Source of the DNA: Jutongia hominis | Lineage (GTDB): Bacteria; Bacillota; Clostridia; Lachnospirales; Lachnospiraceae | DNA: 64,000 nt | NCBI RefSeq assembly: GCF_014384965.1 | Contig: NZ_JACRSW010000040.1 | Span: forward strand, 117,820-181,819 | Direction: 5' to 3' | Shown here: positions 47,059 to 55,030 of the stretch, piece after piece | How positions within the stretch are numbered: position 1 is the first letter of the stretch | How the letters are laid out: the number at the start of each line of letters is the position of its first letter | The notes under the pieces: generated by a model | Database searches by the model: none | What the model was told of the DNA's origin: nothing | What the model saw: only the letters and a program-made list of their open reading frames with translations | Program-made: the position numbers and the translations under genes

Positions 47059-47976
47059 TTAGTCAAATAATGTTTCGTTCTTCTTTTTCTTTTCTGTGAT
47101 CGTCAGTTCCGGATTACGGACACTGACGCGGGAACCGGCAGGAACGGAAGAAGTAATAAAGGCATTACCGCCAATTACAACACCTTTTCCGATTACGGTT
47201 TCACCACCGAGAATAGAAGCACTGGAATAAATTGTCACATCATCTTCAATCGTAGGATGTCTCTTAACATCACGCAGAAGCTGACCGCTGCGTGTGGATA
47301 ACGCACCCAGAGTAACACCCTGGTAGATTTTTACATTATTGCCGATAATCGTGGTTTCTCCAATGACAACACCTGTTCCGTGGTCAATAAAGAAATATTC
47401 TCCGATCGTTGCACCGGGGTTGATATCAATTCCACTGTGACTGTGTGCATATTCTGTCATAATACGTGGAATGAACGGAACCTTCATTCGATATAACTCA
47501 TGTGCCATACGGTATACAAAAATTGCAAAAAGTCCCGGATAGCAAAAGATGATCTCTTCTTTGGAATGAGCGGCCGGATCACCATCAAAAGCAGCCTGCA
47601 CATCTTTCATCAACATTTTTTGGAGATCAGGAAGAGATCGAAAAAATGCAGAACAGATCTCGTTTGCTTTTTTTGATGCCTCTTCATCGGAAACGCATTT
47701 TTTGCAATTTTGCATCAAAGCAGCCTGAATCTGACCGGATAAACTGTTATATAACTTACTGATCGTATGTCCGATAAAATAAGAAGGAAGGGAACAGCAC
47801 AGATGCTCTTCATCAAAATATCCCGGAAACATGATCTGACGGAGTCCAAGTGTAATATGTATGATCGTATTACGGTTTGGCATGGTATGGCCTTCCGGAA
47901 TATAAAAGAGCTCCTCGTTTTTATAGTTATTATTGATCTGTTCTACGATCCGATGTAATTCTTTGTCTGAAAACAT
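47059..47976 (-). CDS. cysE: Serine O-acetyltransferase (EpsC-type)
   Basis: This 305-aa left-handed beta-helix acyltransferase makes O-acetylserine from serine and acetyl-CoA for cysteine synthesis. The hexapeptide region (about 185-290) shows SGIDINPGATIGEYFFIDHGTGVVIGET with the catalytic His. The helical N-terminal half is the longer EpsC type. GGAGG precedes the ATG. There is no cysK beside it. Confidence 0.9.
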   Translation of the reverse strand: MFSDKELHRIVEQINNNYKNEELFYIPEGHTMPNRNTIIHITLGLRQIMFPGYFDEEHLCCSLPSYFIGHTISKLYNSLSGQIQAALMQNCKKCVSDEEASKKANEICSAFFRSLPDLQKMLMKDVQAAFDGDPAAHSKEEIIFCYPGLFAIFVYRMAHELYRMKVPFIPRIMTEYAHSHSGIDINPGATIGEYFFIDHGTGVVIGETTIIGNNVKIYQGVTLGALSTRSGQLLRDVKRHPTIEDDVTIYSSASILGGETVIGKGVVIGGNAFITSSVPAGSRVSVRNPELTITEKKKKNETLFD

Positions 47977-48128
47977 AAATTCCTCCTGTATTTTTTAATG
48001 TACCATCAGTATCTTCTCAAAACGAATTCTTTGGGCAATATATCGTAAATTTATCTCAAAAATTTTCGTTTAGAAGATTCCTCTTATACATTTTATAATA
48101 TATATTTATATGCAAATTTTGAAAGTAT

Positions 48129-48159
48129 GTGTATCATTTGGATTTCGGAGTTATTATAA
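48129..48159 (-). promoter_or_regulatory. 31-bp element shared with the RelA-like gene leader (copy 1)
   Basis: The plus strand GTGTATCATTTGGATTTCGG (48129-48148), extended by AGTTATTA, matches 57049-57079 at about 25 of 31 positions. On the minus strand it begins at an extended -10 (TGTTATAAT, TATAAT 48158-48153) and runs into the serine acetyltransferase leader. Confidence 0.5.
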
Positions 48160-48216
48160 CACAACATTAGTATATGTTCTAGTGGGAGAAAAAAGTCGAA
48201 CAAAAGGTGTAATTGT

Positions 48217-48245
48217 TTGACAAATAGGATAAAAACCAGTATAAT
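48217..48245 (+). promoter_or_regulatory. Consensus promoter of the MarR gene
   Basis: TTGACA (48217-48222), 17-bp spacer, TATAAT (48240-48245). It matches the sigma-A consensus at all 12 positions. Confidence 0.88.
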
Positions 48246-48261
48246 AGTTCTAAAGTGAACT
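48246..48261. promoter_or_regulatory. Palindrome at the MarR gene transcription start (possible operator)
   Basis: AGTTC, 6 bp, GAACT directly after the -10 box. The position suits autorepression by the MarR protein. Confidence 0.45.
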
Positions 48262-48311
48262 GTTTAATAATAGACTAATATAAGAGGAAGCAGCACACAG
48301 GGGGTGAGGAA

Positions 48312-48773
48312 TTGGACGAAAAGATAGAACTTCTTCTATATGGCCAGCAATATAAAAAGTTTCAGGAAACTTTTTATGGAGATCTGATGGTGCAGTATCA
48401 TTTGAATGTGATCGACATTCGTGTACTATTGTTTTTTTATGAACATAAGAAATGGGATACAGCTAAAGATATTGTTCAAAAGCATTTTTTGACAAAATCT
48501 TATGTATCCAAAGCGGTTGATAAATTGATAGAAAAGGGATATCTTGAACGGCGGTATTACAAAGAAGACCGCAGATATATTCATCTTGTTGTACAAGAGA
48601 AGGCAGTTCCGGTGATCAAGTTGATTCAGGAGAAGAGAAAAGAAATGGTATGCAGGCTCTTAGCAGGTGTTGCTACAGAAGATCTGGAACTATTAGGTAA
48701 GATCGCATTGCAGATCAATGAGAATATTTCAGAAGTTCTTGCACAAAAGGAGATGGCGGAAAGCAACGATTAG
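48312..48773 (+). CDS. MarR family transcriptional regulator
   Basis: This 153-aa winged-helix dimeric regulator starts at TTG 48312, with GGGGGTG 5-6 nt upstream. The helix-turn-helix shows TAKDIVQKHFLTKSYVSKAVDKLIEKGYLERR and a wing DRRYIHL. Length is normal. Citrate synthase follows after 66 bp, so it may regulate that gene. The ligand is unknown. Confidence 0.88.
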   Translation: MDEKIELLLYGQQYKKFQETFYGDLMVQYHLNVIDIRVLLFFYEHKKWDTAKDIVQKHFLTKSYVSKAVDKLIEKGYLERRYYKEDRRYIHLVVQEKAVPVIKLIQEKRKEMVCRLLAGVATEDLELLGKIALQINENISEVLAQKEMAESND

Positions 48774-48781
48774 TCCATTCG

Positions 48782-48807
48782 GTCTGTGGATGCGTGGTGT
48801 CACAGAC
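48782..48807 (+). promoter_or_regulatory. Hairpin between marR and citrate synthase
   Basis: GTCTGTG (48782-48788) pairs with CACAGAC (48801-48807). It could be an attenuator or an mRNA stabiliser; there is no T-tract. Confidence 0.4.
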
Positions 48808-48839
48808 TGTAGAAAATTCACGCAGAAAAGAGGGTAACT

Positions 48840-50270
48840 ATGAGTAAAGATTTTGATGAAATGATGAAGACATATACGGAACGTTACAGTAAGATATGTA
48901 TTGATAACAACCAGATTGATGCATCATTGTTTGATGAATTTGGGGTAAAAAGAGGTTTACGAGATAAAAACGGTAAAGGTGTTTTATCCGGTATCACGAA
49001 TATTTCTTTGATCAAGTCAAGCACAGAAAAAGATGGTAAAACCATTCCATGTGATGGACAGCTCTACTATCGCGGATATAACATTTTTGATCTGACACAG
49101 GGATTTCGCAATGAAAAAAGATTTGGCTTTGAGGAAACCACCTATCTGCTTTTGTTTGGAGAATTGCCAACAAAAGACCAGCTTGCGGAATTTACGGCAA
49201 TTCTTGCAAAGAACCGCAGATTGCCGACGAACTTTGTGCGTGATGTTATTATGAAAGCTCCTAGCAAAGATATTATGAATTCCCTGACAAAAAGTGTGTT
49301 GACCTTATCTTCTTATGATGACAAAGTTACAGACAATTCTTTACAGAATGTATTGACACAGAGTTTAATGCTGATCAGCGTATTCCCGATGTTAGCGGTA
49401 TACGGTTATCATGCTTATAACCATTATGAAAGAGATGAAAGCTTTTATATTCATCGCCCGGATGACAGCTTATCGGCTGCGGAAAATATTTTAAGAATGC
49501 TTCGTCCAAATAAAGAATATACAAATGTAGAAGCCAGAGTGCTTGATCTTGCTTTAGTACTTCATATGGAACATGGCGGTGGTAATAACTCAACATTTAC
49601 TACGCGTGTAGTAACATCAGCCGGTTCTGACACATATTCTGTTATCGCGGCAGCTCTATCTTCTCTGAAAGGACCAAAGCACGGTGGTGCAAACATCAAA
49701 GTGGTAGAAATGATGCAGGATTTAAAAGAGCATGTAAAAGATGTCACGGATGAGGATGAAGTAAGAGAATATCTTCGTAAACTCGTTCGTCGTCAGGCAT
49801 TTGATAAACGCGGTCTGATCTATGGTATGGGGCATGCGGTATATTCTATTTCCGATCCGAGAGCAATCGCTTTTAAGCAATTCGTAAAACTGCTGGCAGA
49901 AGAAAAACATGAGAAGAAAGAATTTGAATTATATTCCATGATCGAAAGAATCGCACCGGAAGTCATTGGTGAAGAATGTGCCATTTATAAAGGTGTCAGT
50001 GCCAATGTGGACTTCTATAGTGGTTTTGTTTATAAAATGCTTGGTATTCCGGTAGAATTGTTCACACCGATCTTTGCCATGGCAAGAATTGTCGGCTGGA
50101 GTGCGCATCGTATGGAAGAATTGATCAATGTCGATAAGATCATCAGACCGGCATACCAGAGTATCATGGTGCCAAGGGTTTATGAGAGTATCAAAGAGCG
50201 TTCCACACGAAAGATTGATACAAAGTATCTGAAAGAATTACAGCTTTCGATGAAAGAAGAGAGTTGCTAA
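48840..50270 (+). CDS. gltA: Citrate synthase
   Basis: This 476-aa enzyme condenses oxaloacetate and acetyl-CoA at the entry to the TCA route and glutamate synthesis. The catalytic residues are visible: HMEHGGGNNS, KGPKHGGAN, GMGHAVY and VDFYSGFVY (Asp). It is slightly longer than usual because of an N-terminal extension of about 50 residues. A methylcitrate synthase role is possible. AGAGGG precedes the ATG. Confidence 0.93.
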   Translation: MSKDFDEMMKTYTERYSKICIDNNQIDASLFDEFGVKRGLRDKNGKGVLSGITNISLIKSSTEKDGKTIPCDGQLYYRGYNIFDLTQGFRNEKRFGFEETTYLLLFGELPTKDQLAEFTAILAKNRRLPTNFVRDVIMKAPSKDIMNSLTKSVLTLSSYDDKVTDNSLQNVLTQSLMLISVFPMLAVYGYHAYNHYERDESFYIHRPDDSLSAAENILRMLRPNKEYTNVEARVLDLALVLHMEHGGGNNSTFTTRVVTSAGSDTYSVIAAALSSLKGPKHGGANIKVVEMMQDLKEHVKDVTDEDEVREYLRKLVRRQAFDKRGLIYGMGHAVYSISDPRAIAFKQFVKLLAEEKHEKKEFELYSMIERIAPEVIGEECAIYKGVSANVDFYSGFVYKMLGIPVELFTPIFAMARIVGWSAHRMEELINVDKIIRPAYQSIMVPRVYESIKERSTRKIDTKYLKELQLSMKEESC

Positions 50271-50312
50271 TAACTTCAAAATGACTGGGTATTGCTTTTG
50301 TGATTCCTATAT

Positions 50313-50346
50313 AGGCAGTACAATGGTATGCGGTACTGCCTTTTTT
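50313..50346 (+). terminator. Citrate synthase terminator
   Basis: AGGCAGTAC (50313-50321) pairs with GTACTGCCT (50333-50341), then TTTTTT. Confidence 0.9.
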
Positions 50347-50351
50347 ATATA

Positions 50352-50416
50352 GGAAAATGCTCGTATAGTAGCGGTACACATAGCAAAGCGCTGGCTTTGC
50401 ACTTTTTTATAAAAAA
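50352..50416. repeat. Solo relative of the 93-bp hairpin repeat
   Basis: It contains GGAAAATGCTCGTATAGTAG, CGGTACA and GCAAAGCGCTGGCTTTGCAC, then TTTTTT. These match the tandem array at 62742-63170, but the CAAGAATTGC hairpin module is missing. The second half of this 279-bp spacer holds only the leader of the protease gene. Confidence 0.75.
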
Positions 50417-50549
50417 GTTTGTATTACAGCAGGATGCAAAGACAGTCTTCTATAAAATCATTGATTGCATGTTGTAAATTTGGTATCATATTTATAGTAG
50501 CATAGTGTGGTAACCAGGAAAAATTTATATGTGAATAGGAGGAGAAATT

Positions 50550-51596
50550 ATGGAAAAAAAGTACAAGATAGTTTTATCATTAGTTATTGTGTTTGTTTTG
50601 CTGTTTGGAAGAAATTCTATGAATATTACGGCTCAGGCATCTGGTGATGCAAGTGATAATAATGCATATGTTTTGGCATATTATGATATTGCTACGAAAA
50701 CAGAGACAATGCTTACTGCAAAAGATGTGAAACAGAGATTTGGAATCAATATTAATTCAAGTACGTTAACAATCAGCTCTGAACCACAGCAACCTTTAAT
50801 GAGGCCGATAGAAGAGAAACTTTCAGATGAAGAAAAATCAGATATAGCGGACAAAGACGAGAAAGGAATCAATTATTCTAATACAAACAATGGTTCTTTA
50901 TTGTTGGAAGAATCATATAGTAATAAAGTCTCAAAAAGTGCACGTGCGACTATAGGAGAAACAAGGAGCAAGATATCAAACCCTAATACGTCTCCTTATT
51001 ACAGTACAGCAAAAATTTATTCAAGTGATCAATGGATTGGAACAGGATTTGCAGTAGGATACAATCTTCTCGCTACAGCAAGACATTGTCTTCAAAATGA
51101 TGCGGGTTGGAAGTCATCTATTACAGCTTATTTTGGATATAATGGAAATAAAGGCACATATTTTTATAAAGCAAATAATGCAATTGGATACATTTATTAT
51201 CCATCATCAACTATAGAATCATCTTTACAGGATTGGGCATTTGTTGTATGGAACACTAATACAGTATATTCTACAGGATGTTATGGAATGAAAGGCGATG
51301 GATATAATGGTATGGCAGTAAGTACCGTAGGATACCCTCAAGATTTGGACTCTGGAAATTATATGTATAAATGTTCAGGTACAATTACTAGTTGCAATGA
51401 TTATGATTTTTGGTCAGATTTACGTGTATATAATGGACAAAGCGGTTCCCCTGTATACGAAGAAACTTCAAGCGGTGCATATGCGATTGCAATTATGACA
51501 CATAGTTATTTCCCAGTTAATGGTACAAATAATGCTTTATCACGAAGAATTGATAGTGGACTAATTGGATGGCTGATAGAAAATGGATATGCTTGA
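50550..51596 (+). CDS. Secreted V8-like (glutamyl endopeptidase type) serine protease
   Basis: This 348-aa protein has a signal peptide (IVLSLVIVFVLLF...AQA), a propeptide (about 35-135), and a chymotrypsin-fold protease. The triad is His in LLATARHCL, Asp in LQDWAFVVW and Ser in NGQSGSPVY. Similarity is to the V8/Blase S1B group. AGGAGG lies before the ATG. It is 35 bp before a secreted repeat protein, and both are AT-rich relative to neighbours. Confidence 0.88.
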   Translation: MEKKYKIVLSLVIVFVLLFGRNSMNITAQASGDASDNNAYVLAYYDIATKTETMLTAKDVKQRFGININSSTLTISSEPQQPLMRPIEEKLSDEEKSDIADKDEKGINYSNTNNGSLLLEESYSNKVSKSARATIGETRSKISNPNTSPYYSTAKIYSSDQWIGTGFAVGYNLLATARHCLQNDAGWKSSITAYFGYNGNKGTYFYKANNAIGYIYYPSSTIESSLQDWAFVVWNTNTVYSTGCYGMKGDGYNGMAVSTVGYPQDLDSGNYMYKCSGTITSCNDYDFWSDLRVYNGQSGSPVYEETSSGAYAIAIMTHSYFPVNGTNNALSRRIDSGLIGWLIENGYA

Positions 51597-51631
51597 TTGT
51601 ATTTTGGCTTTTATTAAGGGAGGAAATAATC

Positions 51632-52618
51632 ATGAATAATTATTTGAGATATAGAAAACTTTGCACTTGTTTCATCGTGCTTGCGATTCTTTGTTCCGGT
51701 GTGTTATGTACATCCGGAAACATATCTAAGGCGTCAACGAAATTACGATGTCCCCAATCTGTTAAAGCTATAGTTGTGAATAATAAAACCATAAAGTTGA
51801 AATGGAAGTCTGTAAAATCTCGGAAAAAATATGAAATATATGCATCAACGAAAAGAAAGGGAAAGTATAAAAAAATAAAACAAACAAGCAAGTGTTATAT
51901 TATTGTACGGCAGAAACCAGGGAAAAGTTATTATTATAAGGTGAGGGCATATATGAAAAAAAGAAATGGGAAAAAATATAGTTCTTTTTCTAAAATAGTC
52001 CGTTCAAAAATTTCACAAGATAAGAAAACATCTTCTGAAGTTACACCGACACCGTCAACAAATCAAAATCAGCAAGATAAGAAAACATCTTCTGAAGTTA
52101 CACCGACACCGTCAACAAATCAAAATCAGGAAGTATCTGAAAAACAAAGTTTTCAATCGATTTTTGTAAAAGTTTCTCAAATATCAGACAATGAGATATC
52201 GTTAATTTCAGAAACTTCCGCAAATGAATATATGATGAAGAAGGAGAATGCACCCGAAGTTCAAATTGGAAGTAGATTAAAGATAGTGAATCCTTCTTTT
52301 GATAAAGAAAATACTTTATCAAATTCTATTATGAGTTTTGATTCCCTTACTGTATTAGGAGAGGGAGAGTGGATGAATCATGCCTATTATGTTAAGGAAT
52401 ATGCAAATGGAATCATATATTTATCAGATTCCTTATCGGGGGACGTGGTTTTTACATTAAATGTAACTAAAAATGAAATATGTGTCAGTAAAGGTGGAAG
52501 CAATTTATCAGTAAACAATATTATGGTAGGTGACTGTATTTCCTTATTTGTAAATTCGCCTGTATCTACCGGTATTCCCGGCATTATCAATGATTGTACA
52601 AAGATTTCTGTTTTATAG
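51632..52618 (+). CDS. Secreted protein with Lys-rich FnIII-like domain and duplicated linker
   Basis: Function unknown. This 328-aa protein has a signal peptide (CFIVLAILCSGVLC), possibly a lipoprotein-like Cys region. A very basic FnIII-like domain follows at about 35-125 (KLKWKSVKSRKKYEIYAS; YYYKVRAYMKKRNGKKYS). A linker of two identical 19-residue units (QDKKTSSEVTPTPSTNQNQ) leads to a C-terminal beta domain of about 175 residues, not recognised. ATG 51632 follows AAGGGAGGA by 7 nt. It is the probable partner of the V8-like protease. Confidence 0.75.
   Translation: MNNYLRYRKLCTCFIVLAILCSGVLCTSGNISKASTKLRCPQSVKAIVVNNKTIKLKWKSVKSRKKYEIYASTKRKGKYKKIKQTSKCYIIVRQKPGKSYYYKVRAYMKKRNGKKYSSFSKIVRSKISQDKKTSSEVTPTPSTNQNQQDKKTSSEVTPTPSTNQNQEVSEKQSFQSIFVKVSQISDNEISLISETSANEYMMKKENAPEVQIGSRLKIVNPSFDKENTLSNSIMSFDSLTVLGEGEWMNHAYYVKEYANGIIYLSDSLSGDVVFTLNVTKNEICVSKGGSNLSVNNIMVGDCISLFVNSPVSTGIPGIINDCTKISVL
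52016..52129. repeat. 57-bp exact tandem duplication inside the secreted protein gene
   Basis: 52016-52072 and 52073-52129 are identical and in frame, doubling the P/T-rich linker. This suggests a recent slippage event and possible length variation. Confidence 0.9.
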
Positions 52619-52662
52619 AGTCAGTTATGCATCGACATATTTTTAGTTTAGAAGAACATGAT

Positions 52663-52821
52663 ATGAAAAGGTGTTATTATATAGGGGCTGTCGCACTAAG
52701 TTGTGTGGCACCCCATTTTAACTTTTCGTATATTTTCGGCATAATTAGTATTATTTGCATATGTTTTTTTGATTTACAATCTGTTCATTGTACAATGAAG
52801 AAACGGATAGCAGACATATAG
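52663..52821 (+). CDS. Doubtful 52-aa hydrophobic ORF
   Basis: An ATG frame encodes a hydrophobic peptide (SYIFGIISIICICFF). No ribosome binding site is visible before it, and the sequence is unlike any family known to me. The region 52619-52857 otherwise shows nothing definite. Confidence 0.15.
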   Translation: MKRCYYIGAVALSCVAPHFNFSYIFGIISIICICFFDLQSVHCTMKKRIADI

Positions 52822-52857
52822 AAATTGGTGTGCTGTCTTTTTTTAGTGGAGCAATTC

Positions 52858-52866
52858 TGTTATAAT
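52858..52866 (+). promoter_or_regulatory. Extended -10 promoter of the HD-GYP gene
   Basis: TGT directly followed by TATAAT (52861-52866). There is no good -35, as is common with extended -10 promoters. Confidence 0.5.
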
Positions 52867-52992
52867 ACGATATAAGAGTGTTAAAAGATGTTATCAAAAA
52901 GTGGCAGTCAGGGCGAGTATAAGCCCGTGGCAGAAGAAAAGAATGTTATAAGATATTACGGAAAAGAGAGCAGGAACAGAAGGAGAGTTTGG

Positions 52993-54051
52993 ATGAATCG
53001 TATTTTATTTGTCAGGAGAAAGAAAAAAAAGCCGGAAGAAAGCTTGGCAAAGAATTACCGAGTGCATTGTGTCGATTCAGATACGGATGCATGGAATGTA
53101 TTAGATAAAGAAAAATTTGATGCTATTTTGCTATGGATGGAAGAAGATTCTGCGATAGAAGAAAAGCGATTGACACAATGGAAAGATCATGTAGAATGGA
53201 ATCTGGTTCCAGTGATAGCCGTTTTACCAAAAGGAAGCTCTGTGACAGAGGAAGATTGTTTTGAGTGGGGGATGGCAGAATGTCTGAAAGAACCACTCTC
53301 TACACTTGCAGTATGCAGAAGACTGGAATATGTTATCACATTGTTTCAGCAGGATAAAAAGTCAGATATCAATGAAGTTGAGCAAAATGACCGTATTTTG
53401 AATTTGCAGCATGAAGTGATCTGGAGCATGGCGAACCTGATCGAAAGCCGTGACGGTACAACAGGAGGTCATGTTAAACGGACATGGACCTTTGTATGGC
53501 TGATCGGGCGGGAACTTTTACGTGAAGGGAAATATCCTGATATTTTGACAAAGGAGTATTTCCGGAATATGTGTGAAGCAGCACCATTACATGATATAGG
53601 AAAGATTGCGATACCGGATTATATTTTAAAAGGTACGACCAGGCTGACTAAGGAAGAATTTGAAGAGATGAAGGATCATGCAGCTTTGGGTGGAAAGATC
53701 ATTCAGGAAACGATGGGAAAGATAGAAGATGCAGCCTATTTAAAGATTGCAACGGATGTTGCATGTTATCATCATGAAAAATGGGATGGTACAGGATATC
53801 CGAAGGGCCTGAAAGGAGAGGAAATTCCTCTTTGCGCAAGGATCATGGCAGTTGCCGATGTTTTGGATGCACTGGCATTTCGAAGATCTTATAAAGAAGC
53901 TATGGACATCAAAGAAGCAATTAAGATCATTGTAGATGAAAGTGGAACGCATTTTGATCCGACTATTGTCAATGCGATGTTAGCTATTCACGATGAGATA
54001 GAAAAAAGAGTGACAGAGAGTCAGAATCAAATGAACAGAAGCGAGGAATAA
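52993..54051 (+). CDS. HD-GYP phosphodiesterase with degenerate receiver domain
   Basis: This 352-aa protein is predicted to hydrolyse cyclic di-GMP. The N-terminal 125 residues look like a response-regulator receiver, but the phosphoacceptor position reads FDAILLW with Trp instead of Asp, so it should not be phosphorylated. The HD-GYP domain (about 140-340) has LHDIGKIAIPD, HHEKWDGTGYPKGLKGEEIP and ADVLDALAFRRSYK. ATG 52993 follows AAGGAGAG by 5 nt; ATG 52888 lacks a site. It ends 1 bp before proB. Confidence 0.85.
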   Translation: MNRILFVRRKKKKPEESLAKNYRVHCVDSDTDAWNVLDKEKFDAILLWMEEDSAIEEKRLTQWKDHVEWNLVPVIAVLPKGSSVTEEDCFEWGMAECLKEPLSTLAVCRRLEYVITLFQQDKKSDINEVEQNDRILNLQHEVIWSMANLIESRDGTTGGHVKRTWTFVWLIGRELLREGKYPDILTKEYFRNMCEAAPLHDIGKIAIPDYILKGTTRLTKEEFEEMKDHAALGGKIIQETMGKIEDAAYLKIATDVACYHHEKWDGTGYPKGLKGEEIPLCARIMAVADVLDALAFRRSYKEAMDIKEAIKIIVDESGTHFDPTIVNAMLAIHDEIEKRVTESQNQMNRSEE

Positions 54052-54052
54052 C

Positions 54053-54847
54053 ATGAAAAAAATAAGCGAGCGTAAGCGTATTGTTGTAAAAGTCGGAACG
54101 TCTACATTAACACATAAAACCGGAAGATTAAATATCAGAAGAGTGGAGCAACTCGTCAAGACACTTGCAGATCTTTATAATGCAGGGCATGAAGTGATTC
54201 TGGTTTCCAGCGGTGCGATCGGTCTTGGAATGGGAAAGCTCGGTCTGAGAGAAAGACCAAAAGACACCAAGGGAAAACAGGCATGTGCGGCAGTAGGGCA
54301 ATGTGAATTGATGTATATGTATGATAACTTGTTTTCAAATTACAGTATTACCGTAGCACAGTTACTTTTAACAAAATATATTTTATTGGAAGACCGCAGA
54401 ACCAATGTTGAAAATTCATTAGAAACATTATTATCAATGGGTGTTATTCCGGTTGTTAATGAAAATGATACGGTTGCGATCGATGAGTTGGAACTGGAAG
54501 TAGGAGAAAATGATTCTTTGGCAGCGATTGTTGCAACGATCGCAAAGGCCGATCTTTTCATAATGATGTCTGATATTGATGGACTTTTCGATAAAGATCC
54601 GAATTCTTCAGATGATGCACAGATGATTCCGGTCGTACAGGAAATCACAGACGAGATCCGTGGTGTGGCAGGCGGTGTGACAACGAACGTGGGAACCGGA
54701 GGGATGCGGACAAAGATCCGTGCGGTAGAGATTGCATTTGAAGCAGGGATTGATGTTGTATTGATGAATGGCAAGACTCCAAAGAAGTTGTATGATCTGT
54801 TTGAAGATAAGCCGGTCGGCACTTTGTTTACTAAGAAAGATTCGTAA
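54053..54847 (+). CDS. proB: Glutamate 5-kinase ProB (short form, no PUA domain)
   Basis: This 264-aa amino-acid kinase phosphorylates glutamate in proline synthesis. Motifs: VVKVGTSTLT, VSSGAIGLGMGKLG, NENDTVAIDEL, SDIDGLFDKDP and GTGGMRTKI. It lacks the C-terminal PUA domain (usual longer form about 365 aa), as in some Firmicutes. It follows the HD-GYP gene by 1 bp, with GAGGAA as ribosome binding site. No proA is adjacent. Confidence 0.93.
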   Translation: MKKISERKRIVVKVGTSTLTHKTGRLNIRRVEQLVKTLADLYNAGHEVILVSSGAIGLGMGKLGLRERPKDTKGKQACAAVGQCELMYMYDNLFSNYSITVAQLLLTKYILLEDRRTNVENSLETLLSMGVIPVVNENDTVAIDELELEVGENDSLAAIVATIAKADLFIMMSDIDGLFDKDPNSSDDAQMIPVVQEITDEIRGVAGGVTTNVGTGGMRTKIRAVEIAFEAGIDVVLMNGKTPKKLYDLFEDKPVGTLFTKKDS

Positions 54848-54871
54848 ATCATAAAGATGGATCTAAAAAAT

Positions 54872-54930
54872 AAAAACACTCTATTTCTTTTTTACCATAA
54901 TAACGGCTAAAAACGAAATAGGGTGTTTTT
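54872..54930 (+). terminator. proB terminator
   Basis: AAAAACACTCTATTTC (54872-54887) pairs with GAAATAGGGTGTTTTT (54915-54930) with one wobble, then T residues. Confidence 0.88.
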
Positions 54931-55020
54931 TTACATAATAGCTAAGAATAAAACTAAAACAGAGCGTTTCTGTTTTTCGTTATAATCATAGCCAAGAATG
55001 AAGTAGAGTGATTTTCGAAT
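54893..55020. repeat. Degenerate terminator-derived repeats between convergent genes
   Basis: The pattern ATAATA(C)GGCTAA...AGAGTG/GGGTGT recurs about every 40 bp in diverged form (from about 54897, 54936 and 54981). A small bidirectional hairpin, AAAACAGA/TCTGTTTT at 54956-54976, lies inside and suits the minus-strand gene. Confidence 0.5.
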
Positions 55021-55030
55021 TCTATTATGT

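Noticed and set aside
50472..50498. TTGTAA...TATAGT as promoter of the V8-like protease
   Set aside because: The spacer is only 15 bp and the hexamers are weak; not listed as a feature.
52680..52720. AGGGGCTGTCGCACTAAG as an insertion-sequence end
   Set aside because: No matching inverted partner, transposase fragment or target duplication was found in the surrounding kilobase.
54340..54879. 179-aa minus-strand frame
   Set aside because: It is a shadow of proB on the opposite strand, with Ser-rich composition and no ribosome binding site.
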